Counted from the stretch's first letter, positions 16,243-25,563 are shown. The stretch is 64,000 bases of DNA from JAIVJM01 sp963816985 (GCA_963816985.1 CAWFMF010000004.1:992001-1056000), one strand, 5' to 3'. The notes: generated by a model not told the origin, from the sequence alone. Program-made: numbers and translations.

Positions 16243-17575
16243 GCTTCACCCGCACGCCGCCGCGCCCCGGTCGGAGGGTGATGAGCGGCTTAGTGGTGAC
16301 GGCGTGTGTGGGGTCGAGGCGCGCGCGCCAGCGGCGGGCGAGGGTGGCGAGCAGCAAGGTTATCTCCATCCACGCGAAGCCCTCGCCGATGCAGCGGCGG
16401 ACGCCGCCGCCGAAGGGGAAGTAAGAGAATTGCGGTCGCGCCTCTCGCGCCTCACTCGTCCAGCGTTCGGGGTCGAAGCGTTCGGGGTCTGGGAAGTAGC
16501 GCGGGTCGCGGTGCATGACGTACTGGCTGACGAGGACGAGTGAGCCCTTCGGGACACGGAAGCCGCCCGCCTCGTGGTCTTCGACCGCCATCCGACCCAA
16601 GCCCCACGCGGGCGGGTAGAGCCGCATCGCCTCGGCGGCGACCATCTCCGTGTAACGCAACGCGGCCACGTCCTCAGCCGTGGGAATCCTCCCGTCTCCG
16701 AGCACCGAGTCGAGTTCGGCGTGCAGCTTCGTCTCGGCTTCAGGGTTCTGCGCGAGCAGGAACCATGCCCAAGTGAGCGCGTTGGCCGTCGTCTCATGAC
16801 CGGCGAGAAAAATCGTCAGCGCCTCGTCCCTCAACTGCTCGTCCGACATCCTCGGCCCGCCCTCTTCGTCCTCGGCGAGCAAGAGCATCGAGAGCAGGTC
16901 GCCTCTATCTTCCCCGCTCCTTCGACGCTCTTCGATGATGCGGTAGATGACGGCGTCGAGCCGCGCGCGGGCGCGGTTGAAGCGGCGCGTCTGCGGGAGC
17001 GGGAGTTTTTCGAGCAGCTCCGTGTAAGGCAAAAGGAGATAGCCGAACAGCTCCATCATCTCCGAAAGAGCCTCGCCCACCTCGTCGGCTTCGGATTCAA
17101 CGTCGGCGTCGAAGAGCGTCTTGCCGACGATGCCGAGCGTCAGCCGCATCATCTCCTGCGAGATGTCCACGGTCTCGCCGTCGCGCCAGCGCCCGGCGGC
17201 GCGCTCGGCGTACTCGGCCATCACGCGACCGTATGAATTGATGCGCTGGCGATGAAAGGCGGGCTGCGCCAGTCTCCGCTGGCGGCGGTGGTGCGCGCCC
17301 TCGCTCGTCAAAAGCCCCTCGCCGAGCAGACGCTTGGCGCGTTGCAGCGCGCGCCCCTTGTGGAAGCGTTCGTGGTGCGTGACGAGCACGTCGCGGATGA
17401 GGTCTGGATGATTAAGGAAGAAGGCGCGCTGCGGCCCGACGCGAAACTCCGACACGTCGCCGTACTCGCGCGCGAGGCGCGAGAGAAACGCGAGCGGGTC
17501 GCGCCGGAACGCGATCATGTGCCCGCCCGGCCAACGACTCTTCGGCCCCGGCGGCGACGTTGCAACGGCTACCAT
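16223..17575 (-). CDS. Cytochrome P450
   Basis: About 450 residues from the ATG at 17575 (GGAAGG upstream); an in-frame start at 17710 would add 45 unrelated residues. All P450 hallmarks are present: I-helix oxygen-binding AGHETT, K-helix ExxR (AEAMRLYPP), the PERF region (PERFDPERW), and the heme-binding FPFGGGVRRCIGEGFAWME with the axial Cys. The N-terminal GPKSRWPGGHMIAFRRDPLAF lacks a membrane anchor, so the protein is soluble. It resembles class-II-like bacterial P450s acting on fatty acids or xenobiotics; the substrate is unknown. The C-terminal tail is encoded in a palindrome. It is divergent from the gene at 17777. Confidence 0.9.
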   Translation of the reverse strand: MVAVATSPPGPKSRWPGGHMIAFRRDPLAFLSRLAREYGDVSEFRVGPQRAFFLNHPDLIRDVLVTHHERFHKGRALQRAKRLLGEGLLTSEGAHHRRQRRLAQPAFHRQRINSYGRVMAEYAERAAGRWRDGETVDISQEMMRLTLGIVGKTLFDADVESEADEVGEALSEMMELFGYLLLPYTELLEKLPLPQTRRFNRARARLDAVIYRIIEERRRSGEDRGDLLSMLLLAEDEEGGPRMSDEQLRDEALTIFLAGHETTANALTWAWFLLAQNPEAETKLHAELDSVLGDGRIPTAEDVAALRYTEMVAAEAMRLYPPAWGLGRMAVEDHEAGGFRVPKGSLVLVSQYVMHRDPRYFPDPERFDPERWTSEAREARPQFSYFPFGGGVRRCIGEGFAWMEITLLLATLARRWRARLDPTHAVTTKPLITLRPGRGGVRVKLKSREP

Positions 17576-17664
17576 TCCTTCATCATCCTTCCCACGCCGG
17601 GCCGCGTCAACGACCCAAAAACGCCCGTCATTCCGCACACGAAAATCTCCACACCCCTCTTCGA

Positions 17665-17692
17665 TTACTTCAACGCGAATCTCTGTTATTAT
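17665..17692 (+). promoter_or_regulatory. Putative sigma-70-type promoter
   Basis: TTACTT at 17665-17670, a 16-base spacer and TATTAT at 17687-17692, in an unusually AT-rich patch between the divergent P450 and the gene at 17777. Confidence 0.45.
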
Positions 17693-17776
17693 ACTTCTCG
17701 CCGGGGACAAAGCGCGCGTCGAACAGGTGCTTCCCCGGCGGCCTCGCCGCCAGACACGAACCGACCGGAGAGAAGC

Positions 17777-18538
17777 TTGTCTTTAGAATTCGCCATCGAG
17801 TACCCCTGCGAGCTGCGCGCTCGCTACGCCGAAGAGCACCTGCGGGCGTGGGGCCGTTTGGGAAGCCTGCACACGCGCCTGACGACGGGCGAGTGCCTCG
17901 CCCCGACCGAGGAGAAGGTGCGCTTCGTCGAGCGCGCGGCGGTCGAGATTGACCGCATGAACGAGGAGGCGGGCGCCTGCGCGCGCTGCCCCGCGCACCT
18001 GCCGCACGAAGGCGCGGGCGAGGGCGAGCCCATCGGCTGTCTCGGAAGAATCACCTACCCGGTCGAGGGGCAGTTCGAGAAATTCCTCGCGGACAGAGTG
18101 CAGCTCGCTTTGGATACGATTGACGAAGAAGAGCAGCCGCGACTGCTCCGCGTCCTCATCGAGCAGGACACGCCGTTCGACGGCGAGGGCACGAAGTCTC
18201 TGCGCGCCGTGACGACGACGAACGGGATGCGCTTCTTCGAGCTGCGCCTCCCCATCCGCCTCGCGCGCAAGGCCTCGCACCTGACGACCGACCACCTCTT
18301 CGACGCGCTCGCGGGTTTTACTTCCGAAGACGCCGAGCGCACGACCTACACGCGCGAGCTACCCTTAGCGGCGACCGCCGACTATCACGACTTCCTCGAC
18401 CTCGTCCTGCGCCGCGACATCTCCGACTCCGAGCGCCACCGCATCCGCCAGCGCAGCCGCAACTATCAACAGTTCATGCGCCTGCTCTCCGCGCTCGAAC
18501 TCGCCGACTCTCTGCGCACGCGCGTCCTTCTGGACTAA
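17777..18538 (+). CDS. Conserved-looking hypothetical protein with a Cys-rich motif
   Basis: 253 residues from a TTG start with GGAGAGAA about 6 bases upstream; the open frame extends further 5' but that part is antisense to the P450. No family recognised. It is acidic and mostly helical, with a possible metal site ACARCPAHLPHEG near residues 72-84 followed by GCLGRITYP. It ends 10 bases before a SAM methyltransferase on the same strand, so the two probably form an operon. No signal peptide or membrane segment is seen, so it is cytoplasmic. Confidence 0.6.
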   Translation: MSLEFAIEYPCELRARYAEEHLRAWGRLGSLHTRLTTGECLAPTEEKVRFVERAAVEIDRMNEEAGACARCPAHLPHEGAGEGEPIGCLGRITYPVEGQFEKFLADRVQLALDTIDEEEQPRLLRVLIEQDTPFDGEGTKSLRAVTTTNGMRFFELRLPIRLARKASHLTTDHLFDALAGFTSEDAERTTYTRELPLAATADYHDFLDLVLRRDISDSERHRIRQRSRNYQQFMRLLSALELADSLRTRVLLD

Positions 18539-18548
18539 AGGCGCGGGC

Positions 18549-19313
18549 GTGAAGAATGCATACGCCGAAACCGAAACCGCACGACGCTACGACTCGGCGC
18601 GCGGACTCCCCGCACAAACCAAGACACTCTGGCTCGAAGCCTTGAAGGCTTCCATTCCCGCGCGCGAAGTCGAGAGCGTCCTCGACCTCGGCTGCGGGAC
18701 GGGCCGCTTTACGTCGGCGCTCGGCGAGGCTTACGGTTGTCAGGTCTTCGGCGTCGAGCCTTCGGCGGCGATGCTCGAAGTCGCCTCATCGCGCGGCGAG
18801 CCTCAAGTCGTGTGGAAGCAGGGCGGGGCCGAGGACATCCCGCTTGAAAGCAGCTCCGTTGATTTAGTCTTCATGTCGCAGGTCTTTCATCACCTCGCAG
18901 ACCCGCGCCGCGCGCTTGATGAAATCCGGCGTGTCCTGACTCCCTCCGGCCACCTCGCCGTCCGCAACGGCGTGCGCGAGCAGAACGCCGAACTCGCCTG
19001 GCTCGAATGCTTTCCCGAAGCGCTTGAAATCGAGGAACGACGGACGCCTTCACGGAAGGAACTCGAAGAGACGGTCTGCGCTCACGTCTTCGACCTCATC
19101 GAACGCCGCACCATCCGTCAACTCTTCGCCTCTTCCTTTGAAGAATATTTCGAGAAGATTAGCCGCCGTGGGTTGTCGGCTTTAATCGCCATCAGCGACG
19201 AGGCTTTCCAGAGCGGGCTCGAACGTCTCCGAAAGTTTGTTGACTCGCAGCCGCCGGATACGCCCGTGTATGAGCCCGTCGAATTATTCGTCTTCCGCAA
19301 GCGAGCCGCCTGA
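18549..19313 (+). CDS. Class I SAM-dependent methyltransferase
   Basis: 254 residues from a GTG start. It has the Rossmann-type SAM-binding motifs: VLDLGCGTGRFTSALGE (motif I), GVEPSAAML (motif II, acidic Glu contacting ribose), GGAEDIPLESSSVDLVFMSQ (motif III) and FHHLADPRRALDEIRRVLTPSG (motif IV). It belongs to the Methyltransf_11/25 type; the substrate is unknown. It follows the hypothetical at 17777 by 10 bases and overlaps the convergent WYL regulator by 30 bases at its 3' end. Confidence 0.85.
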   Translation: MKNAYAETETARRYDSARGLPAQTKTLWLEALKASIPAREVESVLDLGCGTGRFTSALGEAYGCQVFGVEPSAAMLEVASSRGEPQVVWKQGGAEDIPLESSSVDLVFMSQVFHHLADPRRALDEIRRVLTPSGHLAVRNGVREQNAELAWLECFPEALEIEERRTPSRKELEETVCAHVFDLIERRTIRQLFASSFEEYFEKISRRGLSALIAISDEAFQSGLERLRKFVDSQPPDTPVYEPVELFVFRKRAA

Positions 19314-20279
19314 ATCCTTCCGTTCGTAAAAAGCGACGACGCCCCGCGCTTCCGCGACGACCTTCTCACGCAGCGACTCAGGCTCCAACACTTCCAACTG
19401 CGTGCCGAAGCCGAGCGCGTACTGGCAGGCCATCTCCTCCACGTCGAAGCGCAGAGAGACTTCGACCCAGCCTTCGCCGTCGGGCTCGCCGACTTGCTCG
19501 ATGCGCGCGAACCTCCCGGCGAAGGGCAAGAGCTTGACGACCTCTCGACGGACGCGGACGCGCGTGCGGTAGCTCGGCAGGTGCGCGCGGAACTTCGCCG
19601 CCGACTGCTCCCAGAACGATGCGAGGTCGAAGTCTGTGGGACGAATAGAAGGCTCGTCCGTGACTTCCGCACGCGCGACGCGCGAGACGCGGTAGCTGCG
19701 CACGTCGCCGCCCTCCACGCCCGCGACGAAATACCAGACGCTCCCCTTCGCCACCAGACCGAGCGGGTCAACTACGCGCTCCGTGGCCTCGCACTCGCCC
19801 CGCTCGTAAGTCATCCGCACCTTGCGCTCCTGCCACACGGCTTCCTGCAAAGTGTGCAAGAGCGGCGCGGTTTCGTCCGCGCGGTTCCAGCCCGTCACGT
19901 CCACGTAGATGCGCTGGCGCGCGTACTCGGCCCCGCGCCGGTAGATTAAAGGCATCGCCGCCAGAAGTTTCAAGAGCGCGCCCTCGGCGGCCTTGTCGAG
20001 ATTCAAGTCGGCCAAAAGTTTCGACGACTTGATGGCGAAGAGCGACTGCACCTCGGCCTCGTTGAGCCCCGTCAAATTAGTCCGGTACTCGCCCAACAGA
20101 GACCAGCCGCCGCCCGTCCCGCGTTCCGCGACCACGGGTATCCCTGCGCCGCTCAGAGCCTCCATGTCCCTGTGAATCGTCCGCTCCGAGACCTCCAGAC
20201 GACGCGCGAGGCTCCGCGCCGTCAACTGCCTGTGCGACTGCAACAGCAGGACGATGGTGAACAGACGGTCGGCACGCAT
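19284..20279 (-). CDS. YafY-type transcriptional regulator (HTH plus WYL domain)
   Basis: 331 residues. The N-terminal winged helix (TARSLARRLEVSERTIHRDM, HTH_11 type) binds DNA; the middle and C-terminal parts form a WYL domain (GLVAKGSVWYFVAGVEGGDVRSYRVSRV) and a WCX-like end. WYL domains sense small ligands or nucleic acids. It is divergent from the SDR gene at 20415, with 135 bases between the starts, so it may regulate that gene. Its stop overlaps the methyltransferase gene. Confidence 0.85.
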   Translation of the reverse strand: MRADRLFTIVLLLQSHRQLTARSLARRLEVSERTIHRDMEALSGAGIPVVAERGTGGGWSLLGEYRTNLTGLNEAEVQSLFAIKSSKLLADLNLDKAAEGALLKLLAAMPLIYRRGAEYARQRIYVDVTGWNRADETAPLLHTLQEAVWQERKVRMTYERGECEATERVVDPLGLVAKGSVWYFVAGVEGGDVRSYRVSRVARAEVTDEPSIRPTDFDLASFWEQSAAKFRAHLPSYRTRVRVRREVVKLLPFAGRFARIEQVGEPDGEGWVEVSLRFDVEEMACQYALGFGTQLEVLEPESLREKVVAEARGVVAFYERKDSGGSLAEDE

Positions 20280-20414
20280 CGCTTCAGCCCTCGCTCTCTT
20301 CAGAATGAATTCCAGACCGCGCGCAATTTTATCCGAGAAACATGACAGCAGGTGTCATCAATCATCTTTTATCTTTGACGCGTGAGTTTTAGGAATGACG
20401 GAAGGAGGACGAAG

Positions 20415-21395
20415 ATGAAGACTCTCGAAGGCAAGATTGCCGTCGTCGCGGGCGCGACGCGGGGCGCGGGGAGAGGAATCGCTTTGATGCTCGGCGAGGC
20501 GGGCGCGACCGTCTACTGCACGGGCCGGAGCGTGCGCGGGCGTCCGCCGAAGGAAGGCGTCCACGCGGGACGGACGGAGACCATTGAAGAGACGGCGGAG
20601 ATGGTCGAGGCACGCGGCGGCGTCGGCATCCACGCGCGCGTGGATCACACGGACGAGTCGCAGGTCTCGGCGCTCTTCGCGCGCGTCCGCAAGGAGCAGG
20701 GGCGTCTCGACCTCCTCGTCAACGTCCTCGGCGGCGACACGCCCGCCGAGTGGATGCCCTTCTGGAAGCTCTCGCTCGAAAAGGGTCTGCGCTGGCTCCG
20801 GCAGGAGACCTTCGCGCACATCATCACGGCGCACATGGCCGCCGCATTGATGGTCGAGCAGAAGAGCGGTCTCATCGTCGGCATCACCGACGGCGACACG
20901 GTTGGCTATCGCGCGAGCCTCTTCTACGACCTCGTCAAAGTTTCAACCATCCGCCTCGCCTACGCGATGGCCGAGGAACTGCACCAACACGGCGTCGCGT
21001 CCGTCGCGCTCACGCCCGGCTTCATGCGGACGGAGTGGATGCTCGACCACTTCGGCGCGACCGAAGAGAACTGGCGCGAGGTGGCCGAGCGGAACCCGGA
21101 GGCCAAGAGCTTCGGCTTCATCGCCTCCGAGACGCCCTGCTTCGTCGGTCGCGCCGTCGCCGCGCTTGCCGCCGACCCACGCATCATGGAGAAGTCCGGC
21201 GGAGCCTACGCTTCATGGACGCTCGCCGAGGAGTACGGCTTCAAAGACGTGGACGGCAACAGCCCGAACTGCATGCGTTACTTTGAAGAGCACTTCCCCG
21301 CGCTCGTTTCGGGGAAGACCAAGACCGGATTTCAGTGGAAGCTCGAACGCGAAGAGCGACCCACACGACGCGCACGCGCAAAGCGCGCGAGTTGA
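20415..21395 (+). CDS. Short-chain dehydrogenase/reductase
   Basis: 326 residues from the ATG at 20415, which has GAAGGAGG upstream; a start at 20382 is less likely. The NAD(P)-binding motif is AGATRGAGRGIA, followed by VYCTGRSVRGRP (suggesting NADPH), the structural NVLGG motif, and the catalytic region where the usual YxxxK reads YDLVK. The length and the C-terminal extension resemble the DHRS1-like group. The substrate is unknown. It is divergent from the WYL regulator, which may control it. Confidence 0.85.
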   Translation: MKTLEGKIAVVAGATRGAGRGIALMLGEAGATVYCTGRSVRGRPPKEGVHAGRTETIEETAEMVEARGGVGIHARVDHTDESQVSALFARVRKEQGRLDLLVNVLGGDTPAEWMPFWKLSLEKGLRWLRQETFAHIITAHMAAALMVEQKSGLIVGITDGDTVGYRASLFYDLVKVSTIRLAYAMAEELHQHGVASVALTPGFMRTEWMLDHFGATEENWREVAERNPEAKSFGFIASETPCFVGRAVAALAADPRIMEKSGGAYASWTLAEEYGFKDVDGNSPNCMRYFEEHFPALVSGKTKTGFQWKLEREERPTRRARAKRAS

Positions 21396-21440
21396 GTGCG
21401 CCTATAGTCGCTTGCGAATGGATGTGACTTCGGAGGAATG

Positions 21441-21515
21441 ACTGTAGGGGCAGGGCTTGTCCCTGCCCGCTTGGTTACGGAAGCGGCGGGCAGGGACAAG
21501 CCCTGCCCCTACAGT
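21441..21515. repeat. Perfect palindrome, family D copy 2
   Basis: A perfect 30-bp inverted repeat (21441-21470 with 21486-21515) with a 15-base loop, 45 bases after the SDR stop. The arm begins ACTGTAGGGGCAGGGC. Confidence 0.9.
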
Positions 21516-21579
21516 TTTATTCACCGCCAGATGTTTTGTTAGACGTTCTCGGTTTGTCGGCGGTGAATATTGAACGGTG

Positions 21580-23046
21580 TCAGGAAGCGATGCGCTCGTC
21601 GAATTCGGAGAAGCGGGGGATGAGGAGGTTATCTTCGACGCGTCGCTCGGCGGCCTCGGCGTTGGTCACTTTGAACCACGCGCGCACGAAGTTGCTTGCG
21701 CTTAGACCGAGCGCGGCGTCGAGCGGGAAGAGGCGACGCGAGAGCCCCCGGTGGACGGCGCGCTCGAAGGAGCGCTCGATTTCTGCCCGCGCCGCGCTCA
21801 AGCCTTCGACGATAATCATGTCGAGGTCTTGCCCGTCGCGCGCGCGCCGCCACGCGAACTCGTAGAGACGCATCCGGCCCTCGTCCTCGACCGCGCCGTT
21901 GATGACGGCGACGAGGTGCGTGGCCTCGGTCTCCGAGACCGTCTCGACGACGCGCCGCGAGAAGGCGGGCGTCAGGTCGCCGTCTCTGGTGACGAAGAGG
22001 AAGGAGTTGCCGCAGACCTCGGCGGCCAGATACGACTCGCCGTGCGAGGAGGTCGGGCCGTTCGCAATCTCGCTGTCGGGGACGCCGAGCGAGCGGACGA
22101 TGTTGTAGACGCGGTTGTTCAGCCACCCGCCGTCTTCGAGGAGCGAGACGGCGAGCCGCGTCGGGTTGATCGTCTCTTCCACCACCTCGTCGGCGACGGG
22201 CGCGGCGCACAGGCTGCACTTCGCCTTGCTGATGGTGATGGCCGCGAGCGAGTCGGGCGTCGGCAAATCGAAGAGCGCGTGGCCGGACTTGCGGCAGCTT
22301 ATTCTCACTTCACGTTCGAGCAGTCCCGCCTCCAACAACCTCTCGACCGAGACGCCGTGCGAGGTGTTCGCCTCGGCGAACATGCGGCGGGGCGTGTAGC
22401 CCTCGCGCCGCATCTCCTGCACGCGGCGGAGGAAGAGTCTGACCGGGTGCTGCTCCATCAACTCGCACGCGCGGACAAGCTCGCGCCCGCCGCCCCTGCA
22501 CTTCGCCGCCACGTCAAAGTCCGTCGGCTGGATGGCGATGAAGCGCGCCAGCGCCTGCGACGACGCGTCGGCGCGCGTCTTCCAGACCGGGAATCCGTCG
22601 GGCACATCTTCTTCAAATGCCCGCCCGCCCGCGTCGCCTCTCCGACTCTTAATCAGAGCTTCGCGCACGTCTCGGCAGAAGCGTTCGAGCGTCGAGAGCG
22701 GCCCCGCCGTCTCGACGTTATAGACGACGCCCGCGCTCAAGCCCTCATCCGCGCCCGCGCCGAAGACGAGGAAGAGCACGCAGTCGCCCGCGCCGAACAT
22801 CTCGCCCGGCGTGTAAGCCGCGCCTTCATCATGCTCGCGCCGCACGGCGTAACGGAGTTCCAACTCGGACGCCGCCCGCTCGACTAGCCCCGTGTCGCCG
22901 CGCCCCGCGAACAGCAGCTCGAAGGAGCGACGGCGCGACGCGCGGATGAGCGGCTTGAGCCCGCCCGCCGCCAGAGCTTCGAGAAGCCGGAGTCGCTCGC
23001 CTTCATCAAGCGAGACCGCAAGGGTGTTGCTTTGGAGGAACAGCAT
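21580..23046 (-). CDS. Large uncharacterised protein
   Basis: 488 residues, no family recognised. It is soluble and acidic, with no signal peptide. A CSLCAAPV motif near the middle could be half of a zinc site. The region GWLNNRVYNIVRSLGVPDSEI suggests a mixed alpha/beta fold, and VTHLVAVINGAV-like blocks follow. It is followed upstream in the same direction by a DUF4388 membrane protein only 14 bases away (23061), so the two are probably in one operon and may act together in signalling. The start ATG at 23046 was chosen by the conserved MLFLQSNTLAVSL opening; no clear ribosome site. Confidence 0.6.
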   Translation of the reverse strand: MLFLQSNTLAVSLDEGERLRLLEALAAGGLKPLIRASRRRSFELLFAGRGDTGLVERAASELELRYAVRREHDEGAAYTPGEMFGAGDCVLFLVFGAGADEGLSAGVVYNVETAGPLSTLERFCRDVREALIKSRRGDAGGRAFEEDVPDGFPVWKTRADASSQALARFIAIQPTDFDVAAKCRGGGRELVRACELMEQHPVRLFLRRVQEMRREGYTPRRMFAEANTSHGVSVERLLEAGLLEREVRISCRKSGHALFDLPTPDSLAAITISKAKCSLCAAPVADEVVEETINPTRLAVSLLEDGGWLNNRVYNIVRSLGVPDSEIANGPTSSHGESYLAAEVCGNSFLFVTRDGDLTPAFSRRVVETVSETEATHLVAVINGAVEDEGRMRLYEFAWRRARDGQDLDMIIVEGLSAARAEIERSFERAVHRGLSRRLFPLDAALGLSASNFVRAWFKVTNAEAAERRVEDNLLIPRFSEFDERIAS

Positions 23047-23060
23047 CGCTTTGCTTTTAT

Positions 23061-24143
23061 CTACTGCCTGACGACGATTCGCAGCCTCTCGCCGCCCGTG
23101 AAATTTTCCGGGTATTGCCGCTGCCTCGCCTTGGCGAGCGCGGTCGCCTCGTAAGCGCCCGCGCTCGGTCGCGAATCTATCACGCGGGCCGAAGTCACGC
23201 GCCCGTCCTTCACCTGCACGAGGACGTTGACGATGTAACCGCTGCCGTCCGACGTTTCGCCGGCGGTCTTCTTCGTCTCCTTCGACGCCGCTTGCGCCTG
23301 TCTCTGCGACTGTGACTGCTCGGCCTTCGACAGCTCCGTCTTCTTCACTGCGGAAGCCTTCTGCGCGTCGTTCCTGCGCTCGACGCCTGCGGCGGATTCC
23401 GGCCCCTTCTTCGACGGCAACGCCGCCGCGGCGGCGACAGTCTGTGCCGCCGTGACGCTCGGCTCCGACGCCGGGGCGTCGGTCTTCGGCGCGGGGAGCG
23501 CGGCGGCGCTCGTCGTCGTCGTCGCGGGCGCGGGTTCGGGTTTCGTGGGGAAGAAGATAGCCTGCGCGGCCAAGACCACTGCGAGGCCGACGAGGAAGCT
23601 GATGACGGCGGCGTAGACGAGACGCTCGCGCGAGTGGCGTTGCGAGGATGAGAGAATCGCCTCTTCGACCGCCGTCAGGCGCGCTTCGAGCGGCGCGAGG
23701 GCTTCCGAAGGGACGGGAGCGAGTTGGAGCGGCGCGGTCTGCGGCGACGGTGGGATGGCCGAAGGCCCCGTGTAAACGCCGCCGCCCACGGCCCTGATCT
23801 CGGTCACGCCCTCGCGCCTCGGCGCTTCGACCAAATCCGAGATGAACTTCTGCTCCTGCCGGTCAATGCTCCGTTCGGGCGGGCGGACGAGCGGGTTGAA
23901 GTTGAAGGAAGCGCCTTCGAGCGCGAGCGCGGCGTGGACGGCTTCGAGCCCGCGCAACGTGCCGAGCCGCGCGTCCACGAGCTGCCCTTCCTCGAAGAAG
24001 AACGCGCCGGGGCTTTCGGCGTACTCGACCTGCAAACGCCCCGACTTCCTCTGCACGCGCAGCGTCCGCAGGAGGTCAGGCAAAGGCTGGTCGTCGAGGT
24101 GTCCGGTTAAAACGACGAACTGCGTGCGCTCTATGTTTTCCAA
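23061..24143 (-). CDS. DUF4388 (PatA N-terminal-like) protein with a membrane helix and TonB-like C-terminus
   Basis: 360 residues. The N-terminus is a DUF4388 domain (LTGHLDDQPLPDLLRTLRVQ, then KSGRLQVEY and GAFFFEEGQLVDARLGTLRG), common in Myxococcota and Acidobacteria signalling proteins. A single transmembrane helix (LVYAAVISFLVGLAVVLAAQA, about residues 170-195) is followed by an Ala/Pro/Lys-rich periplasmic stalk and a C-terminal domain (VLVQVKDGRVTSARVIDSRP, ALAKARQRQYPE, then RLRIVV) like the TonB C-terminus. The layout, cytoplasmic sensor to periplasmic TonB-like domain, is unusual. It likely links gliding, polarity or envelope signalling, which is inference. Confidence 0.7.
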   Translation of the reverse strand: MENIERTQFVVLTGHLDDQPLPDLLRTLRVQRKSGRLQVEYAESPGAFFFEEGQLVDARLGTLRGLEAVHAALALEGASFNFNPLVRPPERSIDRQEQKFISDLVEAPRREGVTEIRAVGGGVYTGPSAIPPSPQTAPLQLAPVPSEALAPLEARLTAVEEAILSSSQRHSRERLVYAAVISFLVGLAVVLAAQAIFFPTKPEPAPATTTTSAAALPAPKTDAPASEPSVTAAQTVAAAAALPSKKGPESAAGVERRNDAQKASAVKKTELSKAEQSQSQRQAQAASKETKKTAGETSDGSGYIVNVLVQVKDGRVTSARVIDSRPSAGAYEATALAKARQRQYPENFTGGERLRIVVRQ

Positions 24144-24260
24144 GTGCTTGAATTCCTGTCGGGGGACGTTTGAAGGACAAATGCGGCTCTCACGTTCGCG
24201 CGGAATCTAACACTTTACGGGCGAGTTCTCAAGAAGGTTTTTGGGGGTGGACAACAATAT

Positions 24261-24325
24261 GTAGGGGCAAGGCTGGTTCCCGGCCCCTACAAATGTGGGC
24301 CGGGGACTTGTCCCGTCCCCACGGA
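24261..24325. repeat. Degenerate palindrome, family D copy 3
   Basis: Contains TGTAGGGGCAAGGC and, inverted, GGGGACTTGTCCCG and GGCCCCTACA. It lies 24 bases after the stop of the gene at 24349. The arms no longer match fully. Confidence 0.6.
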
Positions 24326-24348
24326 GATTCAGGCTCCCGGCTTCCGAG

Positions 24349-25083
24349 TCAGCCTTCGTCTTCCTGGTTGTCTTCGTCCAGTTGCCGGAGCGTGTCGAGG
24401 ATGAGGTTGGTGTTGCTGAGGGCGTTGATGGTGACGGGGAAATCTTCCGCCGCCTTCTCGAACTCGAAAGCCCCGGCGGTCATCTCGACGACGAGGCGGA
24501 AGGCGTCCGTCCCCTGCTCCGCGCCGCTCTCCGCGCCGACGATGCGGCCCTCGTTGAAGAGGACGCGGCCCCGCCTCTCCTGATTCTCGACTTCGAGCGC
24601 GCCCGTGAGGCGCGAGTTCTCGATGACCTGCACGGCGTCGAAGATGTTGACGGCGGAGAGGTCGCCCGCGAGCGTGACGTGTCGGCGGGCGGGCGAGGGC
24701 GGCGGCGCAGGCGTGGCGGGTGCGTGGTGGAGGTCGGGCCGTCGCGCGCGGCGGATGGCTTCGAGTCCGGGCGCGATGTTGATGCGCGCGTCTATGTGCT
24801 TGGCTTCGAGCAGACGCTCGTGCGCGGACTCGAAATTCTCGCGCGCGATGTAGAGGTTGACGAGCGAGAGGCACTGGCGCGCGGCCTCGTCCTGACGGTC
24901 GTGCGCGACGGCGATCTCGCGCAGCTTCTCGCGCAGCACAATCGAGCGCGGGTGGTGCGCGACCGCCTCCTGCAAGCGTTCGAGCGCGCGCTGCGGGGCC
25001 TTGTACTTGACGAACAAATCGGCGTCGAGCAGCGCCCCTTCGACGCTCTCGTCCAGACTCTTCGGCTTGTCGGCGTTGCTCAT
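24349..25083 (-). CDS. DUF4388 protein with N-terminal TPR-like repeats
   Basis: 244 residues from the ATG at 25083; an upstream in-frame ATG at 25158 adds 25 residues unlike the family. The first half has helical repeats (LLDADLFVKYKAPQRALERL, EAVAHHPRSIVLREKL and CLSLVNLYIARENFESA) resembling TPRs. A Pro-rich hinge follows, then a DUF4388 domain (HVTLAGDLSAVNIFDAVQVI, then ENSRLTGALEV, RGRVLFNEGRIVGAESG). The protein is cytoplasmic. It is close to the other DUF4388 gene and in the same orientation, suggesting a shared pathway. The ligand is unknown. Confidence 0.7.
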   Translation of the reverse strand: MSNADKPKSLDESVEGALLDADLFVKYKAPQRALERLQEAVAHHPRSIVLREKLREIAVAHDRQDEAARQCLSLVNLYIARENFESAHERLLEAKHIDARINIAPGLEAIRRARRPDLHHAPATPAPPPSPARRHVTLAGDLSAVNIFDAVQVIENSRLTGALEVENQERRGRVLFNEGRIVGAESGAEQGTDAFRLVVEMTAGAFEFEKAAEDFPVTINALSNTNLILDTLRQLDEDNQEDEG

Positions 25084-25563
25084 CCCTTCGGCCACTTCCC
25101 GCGCCTTCAAAGTTTGCGGACGCGCGAGTTTAGCACAACCGAACGGAAGCCCTCGCAAGGGCTTCTAAACGTCCGCGCGGCGGCGACGATACGCGCCCCT
25201 CCGAGCACGAAATGGTATAGGCTCCGGGGCTCGCGCGGCGTCGAGAGTTGTACCCTCTCGTACATAAGACGAGCCCGTTTTATGTCGAGACTTCAACCGA
25301 ACTCTCAGCTCTTTTCGCTTAAATGGCGTCGCCAACATCCTTCGCCAAAAAATTTGCGGCGGCCCACGCGGGCCGCAAAATCCGACCCCGAACGGGCGTT
25401 TCAGCGAGGAAACATGGCACGGCAAGTGCACATCAAAGTGCGTCTGTTGTCAGCCCCCTTAATCAAATGTCCAAGTGGTTTCCGGCTCAAGCTCCGCGAG
25501 CGTCGCCGGAAGCCATCAAGTTCTTAAAACGATTTTTTAGACGAGGAGCGGGAGGACTACTGC
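25084..25563. other. Intergenic region between the DUF4388 and HD-GYP genes
   Basis: 480 bases between divergent genes. Nothing definite beyond the HD-GYP ribosome site (GGGAGG about 25548-25553). The frame 25323-25574 overlaps the HD-GYP start and has a basic, low-complexity composition; I do not call it. Confidence 0.45.

Noticed and set aside
17575..17710. Longer start for the cytochrome P450
   Set aside because: The extra 45 residues have no P450-like sequence and no ribosome site, and they overlap the probable promoter of the divergent gene.
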